From Sipunculus nudus (taxonomy: Eukaryota > Annelida > Sipuncula > Golfingiida > Sipunculidae), in contig CM049307.1 of assembly GCA_026874595.1 (NCBI GenBank), positions 30,045,079 through 30,109,078 of the forward strand: a stretch of 64,000 nucleotides of DNA, given 5' to 3'. A program made the position numbers and the translations under genes. This document shows, in pieces, positions 11,350 to 22,530 of this stretch. The notes below the pieces were generated by a model. That model did no database searches. It saw nothing but the letters and a program-made list of their open reading frames with translations, and was not told the DNA's origin. How positions within the stretch are numbered: position 1 is the first letter of the stretch; each line of letters starts with the position of its first letter.

Positions 11350-14300
11350 CAGTGTTGCTCCTAGGCATGAAAAGCAAAGGGACAGCAGGCCCCTTAATGT
11401 AATTTCTGGGGGACACACCAAAATTAGGTGGGGACAAAGTCTGAAAAGCAAAATATTATCTTTAAAAAATCTATGTAATATGAATGTTGTATGTTTTGGG
11501 CATTTGGGAATGAATTATAATTATTTGTAAAGGTTGGAATAGTTACATGTGTTACATGTCATCACTTTCAAGTGGTCATGAAATTCATGTCTCAGTATCT
11601 ACAATGCAGGCACATCAATGTACAGATTGCAAACTGGTGACATACAAACATGTTCATTGCTAGTTGAGGAATCTCGCAACAACTGGTGCCATTCAAAATG
11701 GCAAATCTATATCGAAACTTATTGTTGTGAACAACTCAATACGGATAAAGGACATACACATTTAGGCAAGGGTTTATTCATCATTGATAAATTTTATAAG
11801 GATAGTTTATTTAGAAAGTCGGCGTGCTAGCATTAGTGCCTGTGGTACGATACAAGTCTGTTGAATGTTGCTACCAGGGTCACCATATGACATAATTGTA
11901 TCCCCAGACAAAGTCGGGGGATACTATGTTTTCATACCGGTCCCGCCGCATATAAATCTTGCTTGCGCAATAACTCAAAAAATATTTCACAGATCTTTAC
12001 CAACTGGGTATATGTATAGATATGGGTGAGAGGACCATGCCAATTTAAATTCATGACCCTAAACAAGGAGAGTGTCCTCCACCTTAAATAGGTCCAATTT
12101 TGGGGAAAATCACACAAATTCTTAAATGTCTCAAGAAATCTTGCATGGATTGATCCCAAAATTAGGTTGATCGAAGATCATGGATAGGGTTGTCATGTTC
12201 CAGAAACTGGTGGCGCCACCTATTATTCTTTACTTGTTTTCGTGCCTTTTAATACCTCCAAAATTGCCACTTGACAGTACTTTGAGCATTATAAGTCAAA
12301 AACTAATGGACAGATTTCTTTTAAATTATGCATATATATATATACATAAATATGGGTTATGGGATGACATTTATTTAAATTGGGGTCATGACCTTTCCTA
12401 TGAGAGTGGCCTTGACCTTGAATATTCCCATATTTGGTGAAATTCACACAAAATCTTTAATATCTCAATGAGGGATACATGGAATGAACCAAAAATCAAA
12501 TTGACCAAAGATCTTGGATAGCTTTGTCTTTTGCAGAAGACGGGTGGCGCCACCTTATGTTGTTTTCTTGTTAAAATGATGTTAACGCAATAACTTTGTA
12601 AGAATTTGAGGTACAGTCACCAAACCTACAGGTTTGATGCATCTTATCAACGGCTAGGTCAGGTTCAAACATGCATGACCTTGATGCATTTTTTCAAGGT
12701 CACAGCAGCGATTATGCTAAAATGATTTTAGGGCAATAACTCAAAAAGAATTTGTGGTACAGTCTAAAAAACCTACACTTTAGATGCATCTTATCAAGGG
12801 CTAGGCCAAGTTCGAATATGGATGACCTTGATGCATTTTTCTAGGTCACAGAGGCGATAATGCTAAAATGATGTTAACTATAATATCTCACTGAGGGATG
12901 CATGGATTGGTCCTAAAATCAAATTGACATAAGATCTTTGATAGCATTGTTTTCTGCAGAAGACAGGTGGCGCCACCTTGTGTTGTTTTCTTGCTAAAAT
13001 GATGTTTAAACAGAATAACTTTGTAAGAATTTGAGGTACAGTCACCAAACCCACCAGTTTGATGCATCTTATCAAGGGCTAGGTCAAATTTGAACATGGA
13101 TGACCTTGATACATTTTTTCAAGGTCACAGCAGCGATAATGTTAAAATAAAATTACGGCAATAACTCAAAAAAAAATTGTTGGTACAGTCACCAAACTCA
13201 CAGGTTCGATGCATCTTATCAAGCGCTGGGGGGGAGGGGGGAGGGGTTAATTGTCTGGGGATACTATGGCACCTGCGGTGCCAAGAAATATCTAGTTAGA
13301 CTGAGTGAAATTCTTGGAGAACTGGAAGTACTGGATACCACCTTTGGGCATGGCCTACTGCGGCCCCCCTCTGGCTTTGCCCCTGAACATTGAAATAGAT
13401 GGGTTCCTCTTAGTTATGACATCTTCATATCAAATATATGGTTTATATACCCCGATAGTGAAGTCATTCAGTCAGGAGAAACATTGCACTTTTGTTGAAT
13501 TATATTCCCGGGCTCAGGCTTCTTTACATACCACATGTCCATGAGGCTTGAATATTATGAGGGAATTCCTATTCAAATCATAGTCACATGTCTATGTTTC
13601 AAATTAAATGTCCAGACCAGAATAGAAATATGCAAATATAGAAAAAAGAGCGGCCGTTGATCGGGCATATACCGGTAGTTTGAGATTGTAGGAGATCTTA
13701 ACTGAGTAGCTTCGAGCGAAATTATTGTCTGAGCAATTGTAATAACGTCATCTGAGGCATTATAATGTAATGTATGATCAACCTGGTATAATTCTAAACT
13801 GTTTAATGTGTTGAAAAATGCTTGACATCATGAGATGCGATAATTCAAAATGCCGGGATGGTGCGTTTCCTACCATGCTTTAAGGATAAATTTAGGGGGG
13901 AAAATAGAAAAGATTGATTATGTCGGCCGTGGGCGCACTTTCTAAACTTGATTTAATAAAAAAATATCTGCCTTTTCATATTCATTTATAAATGATTAAA
14001 ATCCATCTTAATGTTAGATAATGTAGGCTTAACAACATCCCGTCGAGCACTGGACGCTCGCTTGCAACTTTACTCCAACCACTAGAACATCGATCTTTGA
14101 CAGTAAATGTGTAACCCCTCCATGTGTATGGACCAACCCTGAGGTGATGCATACAAGACATCGATGGTGTTACCATATGAACCAGTGTCACAGTATGTGT
14201 AACATGTAATCCCGCATATATATGGTTTTATCAGAGATTCCCACCAGAAGATTACCGCAAATCTTTCTGAGGGGATAGATTTGTTTTGTTAAATGTATAA

Positions 14301-14477
14301 ACCTTAAACCTATTAATTCTCATATAACTATGTTTGTTTAGGGGTCGCATTATTTAAACTTTTAGGGGATGCATGTGAAAATAGTGCATCCAGATGGGCA
14401 GGCCTGCCTAAAATCAAAGGGACATGGCCAAAAAAATTGCAGCATTGCTACAATGCTGCACTCTAGGAGCAACACTG
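11350..14477. mobile_element. H2: CAGTG-ended transposon, 5-bp target duplication, hosts Hel-C
   Basis: The inverted ends are CAGTGTTGCTCCTAG at 11350 and its exact complement ending at 14477. The flanks are ACAAC on both sides (11345-11349 and 14478-14482), a 5-bp duplication like that of H1. Without the nested Hel-C copy the element is about 1.73 kb. Its interior has no frame that resembles a transposase. The ends suggest hAT-like, with the same caveat on duplication length as for H1. The nested Hel-C shows that H2 was inserted first. Confidence 0.7.
11898..13295 (+). mobile_element. Hel-C1: complete Helentron-like nonautonomous element
   Basis: The 5' end is a hairpin, TATCCCCAGAC / AAA / GTCGGGGGATA, followed by CTATG. 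The 3' end repeats the arm inverted (TTGTCTGGGGATA near 13248-13260), then CTATG, the hairpin GGCACCTGCGGTGCC, and a tail ending CTAG at 13292-13295 before TT. These features match the subterminal inverted repeats plus 3' stem-loop of Helentron-type elements. The interior alternates two unit types: one carrying GGTGGCGCCACC (12209, 12543, 12966) and one of about 140 bp carrying TGACCTTGA and TCAAGGTCA (from 12580, 12718, 13000 and 13146). A G-rich run precedes the 3' arm near 13225-13245. No coding capacity. Confidence 0.75.
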
Positions 14478-15346
14478 ACAACTCATAAACCAGTCAACAG
14501 ATTTTTGAAATTATGCGTACATGTGCCTACATACAAGTCAGAGGATGAAGTGTTTTTAAAATGAGGTCACTGAGAATGACCCTGAGTTTGCATTGGTCTG
14601 TATTTATTGTAAGTAAGACAAAGCATCAGATAACTCAAGAGTGGGTTGAGGTTTTGCCTTTAAATGTTTCAAGACTGAAGCAGTAATATGTTTTTATCAC
14701 ATTCAAAAGAATGGTGCCACAGTTTTCTTTAAAAAAATTTCATGGATCTTATTTTCTTTATCAAACTTGACATTATGCATAGATATGGATGAGAGGGCAA
14801 AGCCTTCTTAAGATGGGGTCATAACAATCACCAGGAAAGTGACTTTGACCTTGAATAGGTCCATTTTTGGTGAACATCACACTAAATCTTATATATCTCA
14901 AGGAAGACTTATCACATAGTAAGTTGTCAGATGAAATTGAAAAACAGTGACCTTGACCTTGATCTTGAAGGTCAAATCTGCGGAAACAATATTTTTATGA
15001 ATCACATAAGACTTATCACATAGTAAGTTGTCAGATGAAATTGAAAAACAGTGACCTTGACCTTGATCTTGAAGGTCAAATCTGCGGAAACAATATTTTT
15101 ATGAATCACATAATTTATGAAGTGCTGCATATTTTTCCTCAATTGGACACACTAATTATTTCAACCAAGATAGGGACATGTTTCAAAACTGGCAACCTTG
15201 ACATTGGACATCAAGGCTAAATCAGCGGAAATATACATTTTGGTGAACCCGTAAAGTTTTGAATTAGTGCATATTTTATAATCAAATGTGACACACATAT
15301 TGTTTCAAACTAGTTGATGGACAAGTCAAAAAATTGGTGACCTTGA
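12413..15346. promoter_or_regulatory. Cluster of TCAAGGTCA / TGACCTTGA motifs
   Basis: Twelve exact copies of the 9-mer, in either orientation, start at 12413, 12676, 12694, 12823, 13101, 13119, 14846, 14948, 14954, 15052, 15058 and 15338. TCAAGGTCA is the extended half-site bound by estrogen-related receptor and FTZ-F1/SF-1 type nuclear receptors (established knowledge). All copies lie in Hel-C or Hel-C-related repeat sequence, so the density comes from repeat amplification. Binding in this organism is not shown. Confidence 0.4.
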
Positions 15347-15420
15347 CCTTGGTGATATTGACCCAATATAAAATGTCAATATATGCTTCATGACAAGGGG
15401 GCCTATTTTAAAGGGGTTAT
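14478..15420 (+). repeat. Hel-C-related fragment
   Basis: The sequence shares ordered landmarks with the first half of Hel-C1: AACAGATTTTTGAAATTATGC, ATAGATATGGATGAGAGG, TTGACCTTGAATAGGTCC, and ATCACACTAAATCTT followed by ATATCTCAAGG. It lacks both Hel-C termini. It starts directly at the right target duplication of H2, so H2 may have inserted into or beside it, but no matching left half was found before 11345. Confidence 0.55.
14905..15112 (+). repeat. Perfect 104-bp tandem duplication
   Basis: Positions 14905-15008 and 15009-15112 appear identical base for base, each starting AGACTTATCACATAG and ending AATCACATA. Each contains overlapping TGACCTTGACCTTGA. Lack of divergence points to a recent event or an assembly artefact. 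Confidence 0.85.
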
Positions 15421-16453
15421 ACCCAGTCTAGAAATTTGATGGCACAACCAAATGCCAGAAATCTTGGTTTCCCATCCTATTTCCCTGTATATTTATATAC
15501 TACACAATATGTGAACAATATAATTAAAAAGTACAAAGATGTAGGTAAGAGCCTCATGTTAAATTTACTTTACTGGTTGAACAGGGCCTGTGGCACCACA
15601 ATTTATATAAAGGGGGGTATGGTAAATGTCTGAGTTATATTCTGTTATTTTTGTAAAAGATAAACTGACTGTTGGTTTAAGCTTGAAGGAGACAGTATTG
15701 ATTATTTCTCTTCAGATTTTAACTAATAAGGCTATTACCCTAGTGTCACAACTCTGCCTTACACCCTCAGATCCTTTCAAGCTCTATTCATTGTTGTGTT
15801 ACAAAACTTGTGGATTTATTCTGAATTAGACATTATCATCGAGTTCACCAAAATTGAAATGTTTACAGACTCAAGGTTAATGGTGCTATTCCTCACAGTC
15901 ATTTGGTTTCTTTGATGATTATTCATATGGAAAAAGCCAAAGTGGTCAGTATATGAATAAAATCCAACTTTGCCTTTTGGCCACAAAATAATCCAGTATT
16001 ATTCCAATTGCAGTATATCTCTTGTAATATCATTTTCTTAGAATAATCTCCTGTCAGGGATTGCATAACTCCAGATATTCTCACCCTGCTGTTTGGTTTC
16101 ATGAACTAGTGACTAAGCTTTCAAGCAATTCTATATCCATACTTGGAGTGTATTAAATGATATATTTATAATATATAACAATGAAGACTAAAGGTTGTTA
16201 GTATTTGGCCTTTGTGTCACCTTTTATGGGATGAACATAAGGCCAGTTTATTCCTGAATGATGAACAAGACTTTGTCTTTCGTAGCTAAGTGTTTTAATC
16301 GTACATTCAGTTATTATTACAAGGGTGCCAGTGATGTAAATTCTATCAGTGATGTAAATTTTATCAAGCCTGTCCCTATTATGTAAAAGCAGCAATGGTA
16401 CATAGTATCTATGATTGTTCTCAGATAAACTATTTTTTATCAACATAATTTTT
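15421..16453. other. No gene seen
   Basis: AT-rich DNA with short frames only (for example 15436-15633 and 15626-15829). I see no splice-framed exon, RNA gene or repeat landmark until the Hel-B head at 16454. Confidence 0.5.
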
Positions 16454-16628
16454 AGCTCAGCTGACTATAAGTCATCTGAGCTATAGCCTTGGTCCTTTGT
16501 CCGTCGTCCATCTGTCTGGCCGTATGTCCGGCTGTCCATTAACATGGAACCTAAAATTTTGTCCAACTTTGGCTACGGCACATTTTTTTTCTGTAAGTAC
16601 TGTTGATTTAATTTTCACAGCATATATA

Positions 16629-18635
16629 TGTCAAGGCCCAGATTGCGATCTGGACGGATCTTAGATCTGTCCAGCCCAAATTGCGATCGCAGTTCAGGCC
16701 GGCCCAAACTGCGATCGCAATCCAGGCTGGCCAGATCTTAGATCCGTCCAGCCTATATTGCGATCGCAGTTTAGTCCGGCCCAGATTGCGATCTCGTCTT
16801 TCTTGCTTCAGGATCGCAATCTGGACTGGACAGATCTAAGATCTGTCCAGTCAAGATTCCGATCCTAAACTTGACCAGCCCATATTGCGATCCATGCGAT
16901 CCAAGTGTTTCTGCTTGTTAATTTATAGTTATTTTAAAATTAAAAAAAAAATAAAATATGTCAAAATTTTAAAATTTTACTCAGACAAGTACTGATTAAA
17001 TATGTCAATATGTTTCACTAATAATATAAAGACTCGTGGCTGTATCAGCTGTCACAAGACTATGTAAATAATCAAAATCTGTATTGCTGGTTCCTTAATT
17101 TATGTTAATAAAATTAAACTTGCCCATCTCTAGTTTTCTCCTAGTACAATTTATAGGGTGTTCTTATGCTTGAGTTATTTTTTATTCTTATAATGGTTTC
17201 ATAGCTGAGATTGCTTTTAATTTTTTTTTTACATTTTTTAAAATAAAATATTTAAATATGATAAAAAATCAGATCTTAGACAAGTTCTCGTTATGATTTC
17301 TGTAATGTTGATAATTGTCATAAGAACTTTGCTATGTCTAGTGCTTAGATTGATGTGAAAGTAGTCCAAAGTGAATATAATAGTTTTATGTTTAAATATA
17401 AATTAAAGCCATAAAACCAGGTACTTATGATCATTATGATCATACTTATGATCAATTTGTGAAATTTGTAAATTCTGGATTCTCAAGAACTTTGTTTTGC
17501 TGAAACTGAATAAATACCAGACATGATAAGAATACTTTGCAAATATATTTGAATGTGAATATGAATATATGTACTCCATAATTTCATGCATAAAAATAGG
17601 AAGAGGTATGAATGGAAATATTTGAATACAAATGCAAATACTTTCAAAATGTAATCATGAATGTATTCATGAATATATTCTATAATATTATTTTAATAAT
17701 CATTTATTTTGGTTATATTATTAAAAGATCTTTTCATATGATGGTGTTATTATTTTTAATCTAAATTATATTTGACACAATATTTGTTATTAATTTATAA
17801 TTAAGTTATATTATTTAAGTTTTATTCTTGGGAAGGAATAACAAGTAATTATTAAATAAAAGTTCTCATTTGTAAAAATCAGAATTACCATGACTGATAA
17901 TGGACAGGTTTTTTTTTCAAATAATTCTACTGCAATGTAGATAAAGTTATATGGCCAAGTCAAAACCTATGTGAAAACAGCACATCATTTCCAACTGGAT
18001 ATAATTTAAATGACATCAATCCTCTTCCCTGTCTCCAAGGATATTATCATAATCCTACATAACTTGAGTTAAACACCATCAGCTCATAATACAGCTTATA
18101 TTACCACACAAAACCTGCACTTGCCTACCTCCTCTTCCAAATCATATTTTGTGAGAATATAAAACCCATGGGTTCCTTGTTACCTTTTTTCAACAACCAT
18201 GCAATACTAAATGAGTTGCTGAAACATCCCATGTTTCACTCCTGTGATATGAAGAAGTGAAAATTGCCTTTCTGTATTATAATTGTATTTATTATGGGAA
18301 AATGGTACAATGCAATACCAAATGAGTTGGTAAAACAACCAATGTTTCACTCCTGTGATCGTAAAAGCATGGATCGCAATATGGGCTGGTCAAGTTTAGG
18401 ATCGCAATCTCAGCTGGACTGATCTTAGATCTGTCCAGACCAGATTGCAATCCTGAAGCAAGAAAGACAGGATCGCAGTCTGGGCCGGACTAAACTGCGA
18501 TCGCAATCTAGGCTGGACGGATCTAAGATCTGGCCAGCCTGGATTGCGATCGCAGTTTGGACCGGCCTGAACTGCGATCGCAATTTGGGCTGGACAGATC
18601 TAAGATCCGTCCAGATCGCGATCTGGGCCTTGACA
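16629..18635. mobile_element. Fold-F1: foldback-like element with GATC-packed inverted repeats
   Basis: The ends TGTCAAGGCCCAGAT and ATCTGGGCCTTGACA are inverted copies flanked by TA (16627-16628 and 18636-18637). Each arm is about 280 bp (16629-16905 and 18359-18635) and is itself a chain of short palindromes such as GCGATCGC and CAGATCTTAGATC. About 15 GATC sites occur in the left arm, where roughly one would be expected. The 1.45-kb middle carries a Hel-B 3' fragment. No transposase frame is seen. The TA flanks allow a Tc1/mariner-type or other TA-specific mobiliser. Confidence 0.75.
17330..18181 (+). repeat. Hel-B 3' fragment nested inside Fold-F1
   Basis: The order of blocks matches 2575-3303 and 43437-44131 (CCATAAAACCAGGTACTTATG, GTATTCATGAATATATTC, ATATGGCCAAGTCAAAA, CCTCTTCCCTGTCTCCAA). 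It ends with a Hel-B terminus in which the palindrome is AACCCATGGGTT (18163-18174), followed by CCTTGTT. After it, 18204-18358 holds a direct repeat of AATGAGTTG...GTTTCACTCCTGTGAT. Confidence 0.7.
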
Positions 18636-19834
18636 TATACATAAAAATTTAATCTTTTAAAATCTGAAATTCAAAGGAATTTATTGAAAAGAGAAGCTTT
18701 TCATACACCATGTCAAATGTTGTTTACATCAAGCCCACCTAGTAGTACAGCCTTCACTTGTGTTATGTAACCCCCTCCAGGCACCTTGCCCTGTCTCAGC
18801 TTGGCCACTACTTGCAGGCTTCCCCTCTGCCCTGCTCTTCCCCCTCCCCCCCCCCCCCCCCAGCTGGTGCATAAACTAGATGAATGATATTATTTTCTGT
18901 ATTTGATTCTTTCTTATTCTAGGCTATGCTACATTTTAGATTTTGTATTGTACCGTACCACCAGGGTTACAGTGATTAAAGTGCACATTTAATTGTGTCC
19001 ATAAAGTGGTGTATTGCTATAAAAGTAGGGATGTTCATTAGATAAGTAATTCTCTATACTTCACGTGGTGTGAAATTGACTATTAATTCCAGTAAAAAAT
19101 TATAGCTGAGATAATAATCAACACAATGATGTTGTTTGTCCCTCATTCAACTAACAGTATGTATACTTTATTTGGAAAGATGTTTTTATTTTATCAAATT
19201 TACTGAATCTTTTATTTCAGTGAATAAAATTAAACATGTACTGAAAACTCAAATGTACACTTTTTAATCCTGATTCAAGGAATAATCTTGAAGATGCCAT
19301 GTTGTGGCATTATTTTCTATTAAATTCAGTTTAAACATTTGTGATTAAAAAAGAAATATATGTGTAAACTGTGTGTGCATAATATGACCTGATATGAGCT
19401 GCACTCTGGTTAAAATATGATTTCAACATAGAATTCTGATATTTGAACTGATATTTTCAGATTTTTTTATTACAAATTTATAAAACTTGTGAATAAAAAA
19501 ATGAAACTCATAAAAACTATTAATGGAAAATGGATATGCTAAAAAATAGGCTTTAATATTCTGTCCATTTTGTCCACTTGCCTGTCCATCTGTAAATTTT
19601 TCATATGCACCTGAGTATCTCAAAACTGTTTTTCTTCATGACAGTCTTGTCAGAGTATTAGTTTTGCAATCATATATTTTTAACTTTACTTTAACCAAGT
19701 AGGAGGGCCCCTTTCCTCTTAGCTTCTCGTATGCTTGTATAAATGAAAAACATTACAATAGAATATTTTGCATATTTTGCATTTGCAAAAATTTCAAACT
19801 TCAGCTGAGCGCCGTGACCCATGGGTCCCTTGTT

Positions 19835-20825
19835 TTTTAATTAGTCAGGAGGAAAAATGAGATGGTGCACTAACAGTGTTGATATCAGATCCCACATGTT
19901 ACATTTAAGAAGTACTTATATACAAACAGTTAGCTGTTAAAGCAGTGTGTTTTAAATACAGACTTTGATAAGGGATGCTGAGACATTGAGAGGTTAGATA
20001 AAGCTCTCACTATCAGCTGTCACTAGATCACTGGTCCCAGCACCAGTTCTGGCACAGGTCAGACTTTGCACCTGTAGGTGTGGCTGGCCATCTGCTAGGT
20101 AATCAGCTCTTTATTACCTTTGTTAATTAGATGGAATATACAGACGGTAGCTCCGGCTGTGCCAAGAGCTGTCAGCTGAAAGTGTGTCACAACTAACTTG
20201 TCTCGTTAATATTGGTCTTCTCATTAATATTGGTCTGCTTGGGAATTCATTTTCATTTGGCCATTTATTATTTTGGCATTTAATATGAAAACCGTATGCA
20301 TGTTCATTAATTTATTGTCCAGGATATCTGCCTGTATTAATCATGAGATCAGCAGCAGTATCCGGGGACCAGCTATCACTTCATCAGGAAGTGGTGATTT
20401 CTATTTATAGAACATTATAACTCCCTAATCCCATTTGATGCTTGTTACATGCTTTTTACTGAATACATAATTCAAACTACCATCAAACATCAAAGGGTCT
20501 AATAATTGTACAAAAATAAAGTATTACAGTTGAGGAAGATCCGGTGAAACTAAAGAGTGGGCAGACAGGTCAGACTTTTCTTTGTTAAATGATAAGTCAG
20601 AATTTATTCATTTTATTAGAAAAAACATCATGGAAATACATAATGTCATAGCATTTAAGCACATGGACCAGACAGTTTATTTTCAGTGCCTGTCTTGGCA
20701 TGATGGATCTTGTCTATAATATTTTTAACTAGTGTGGATATATTACTATACTGGTAATGTGGTATTTAAAACTTTAATGTTAATACATTTAACCTGAGAT
20801 ACACAACAGAAGTTATAACAACAAG
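19835..20825. other. No gene seen
   Basis: Unique-looking AT-rich sequence with no convincing exon, RNA gene or repeat. It ends at the inverted-repeat element at 20828. Confidence 0.45.
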
Positions 20826-20827
20826 TA

Positions 20828-21829
20828 CTGTATTTATTCCAATTTGGCGACTGCTGACGATGTTTTCTGTCGACGATGTTAAGGTGTAATGCCTCCGTCT
20901 CTCACTGGCACTGCAGTTTGTATTTGACTAGATTCTTATTACACTGAGCATCCACATCAAACTTGTTTGCAATAAAATTTTTGAAGATACAAAGATGCGT
21001 TTTTCATAATATATAAACATGATAAAGCGTTCAAGTTCCAAATGGGTGTCCGTGACGAAGCAAACTCGTGTACCATTCCTGGTACGCATGTGTCTCGTGT
21101 GCGATTCACGTGGGATAATTAGCAATAATATTTACCAAGTACGGGGAAGCACGCATGGTGGAACAACTGTGACACAGTTGGACCGGTCATCTTAGTTAAG
21201 TTTAAATGACCCCAGGTTAGTTTTTGGATGGGTGACCGCGTATACAAAACAGGGCCCGATCGAGGGCACGCCAGCTAGGACCATTTCCGGTCGCACATAT
21301 TTTAACGCGGCTTTACTTTCCTATATTTATTACGTTTTATGCAAATAAAATTTATCTGATAATTGGCAGTTATTTTTTTATAAAGTCTTCTTCCAACTTG
21401 GTTATCTGCTTGTCCCTTTTCGGCCCGCCGATATCGCCGCCTGGTGGGTTAACTTGAAACAACTGGTAGTTGCATGAGTTGCTGTCTCTGTCATCGTACC
21501 TGTATGCGAAGTAGTGATCATTTTGTAAAGTGATTGAGCTCAGTTTCATTAATCATTTGCGGACACCGTGTAATTCATGTGACAGTTGGAAGCCCGTTTG
21601 TAGGAAATACAAAACAAACTTATAAACGACCAATATATCACTCAATTCATATGACCGCTCAAGTGTCAGAGCGGCTCCGCGGCTCTAGGGAAAGTTATTT
21701 AACCGCGTGCCTCTAAAATCTTGACCACCGCAAATTCTGCAGGAAGATAATTTTCAAATATCCTCTATTGTCTCGACCTCTGAGAAAATTAATTATTTTT
21801 AAGTGGTCGCCAAATTAGAATAAATACGG
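20828..21829. mobile_element. TA-flanked nonautonomous transposon (pogo/Tc1-like)
   Basis: Inverted ends of about 24 bp, CTGTATTTATTCCAATTTGG at the left and the near-complement of CCGTATTTATTCTAATTTGG at the right, are flanked by TA (20826-20827 and 21830-21831). The inverted match continues into GCGAC. Length is 1002 bp. The interior is GC-richer than the flanks and has only short frames, so it would depend on a transposase supplied elsewhere. The TA duplication and end type suggest the Tc1/mariner/pogo group. Confidence 0.7.
21175..21250 (+). pseudogene. 5S rRNA-like segment inside the transposon
   Basis: Blocks in the order of 5S rRNA are visible: AGTTAAG near 21194, then GGTTAGT near 21215, then TTGGATGGGTGACCGCG near 21224-21240. 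In canonical 5S genes the corresponding blocks are about this far apart and belong to the internal control region. The 5' third and the 3' end of a normal 5S gene are not recognisable, so this is a pseudogene, a SINE3-type head, or a captured 5S fragment. Confidence 0.55.
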
Positions 21830-21831
21830 TA

Positions 21832-22227
21832 TGTTTTTTTTTTTTTCAAGCAGAAAATAAGTAATGGTTATATATATAACATAGAGTAGGAAGTTGTTGG
21901 AAATTCACACCATTATGTATCACCATACAAAAACATATAGTCTGTTGTACAGTACTTTTACATGCCAGCATTGAGTGGCTTTACCTTCAGCTGATGCCCA
22001 TTTTAAGCTCTGGTAGTCAACAGTCATAAAATAATATGGTAAATTTAAATGCTTCACCAAGTGAATTTATGTATCTGAAAATGTTTCTGTTTGATGATGC
22101 AGGAAGTAAGGGTTACGTCCGGAACAACAGAAAAAAACATATCACAGTGCCTTGTGCATAAGTGAATAAGAATAATGTTTGTGAAATCTTTAATATTTAT
22201 CTTCATATATCAGGCTTGGGTCAAGTA
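21832..22227. other. No gene seen
   Basis: A T-rich run follows the transposon, then unique-looking AT-rich sequence. Nothing can be supported. Confidence 0.45.
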
Positions 22228-22530
22228 CAGGGATGTCAGTACTTGAGTACAAGTACAAGTACTTCAGAATTTGTCAAGTACAAGTACAAGTACACAATTT
22301 TTCAATGTACTTGAGTACAAGTACAAGTACAGGGGTCTTTACTTGAGTACAAGTACAAGTACTTTTAATTAAAAAAACTAAAAAAGCAATATTTTTGATA
22401 AAACAATTACCTATATTATACACACTGTTATTCAGTCAGAATCAGTGTTGGGAGTTGGTTCCTTTTTCATAATCAATCATTGGTTTGAGCAAACTGATTG
22501 ATGATTGATTATTAATTGGTTCAGAAAAAT
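22228..22530. repeat. GTACAAGTACTT repeats and two hAT-like starts
   Basis: From 22228, CAGGGATGTCAGTACTTGAG leads into at least four blocks of GAGTACAAGTACAAGTAC up to about 22365; these blocks are self-complementary through GTAC. A second start, CAGTGTTGGGAGTTGG, follows at about 22445, with an inverted AATCAATCATTGG / TGATTGATGATTGATT pair. Both starts look like hAT-type termini, but matching distal ends were not found. Confidence 0.45.

Larger units (their letters stand above)
16454..19834 (+). repeat. Hel-B long copy 5 containing Fold-F1
   Basis: The 5' hairpin is at 16454-16482. The body, with GTCCGTCGTCC and the ATTTTCACAGCA landmark, runs to about 16628. Fold-F1 interrupts it at the CACAGCATATA position, and the body resumes after 18637 with AATTTAATCTTTTAAAATC. 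The 3' terminus is complete: arm TTCAGCTGAGC near 19800, palindrome GACCCATGGGTC at 19816-19827 and tail CCTTGTT to 19834. A run of 16 C lies at 18846-18861. With the insert removed the element is about 1.37 kb. Confidence 0.7.
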
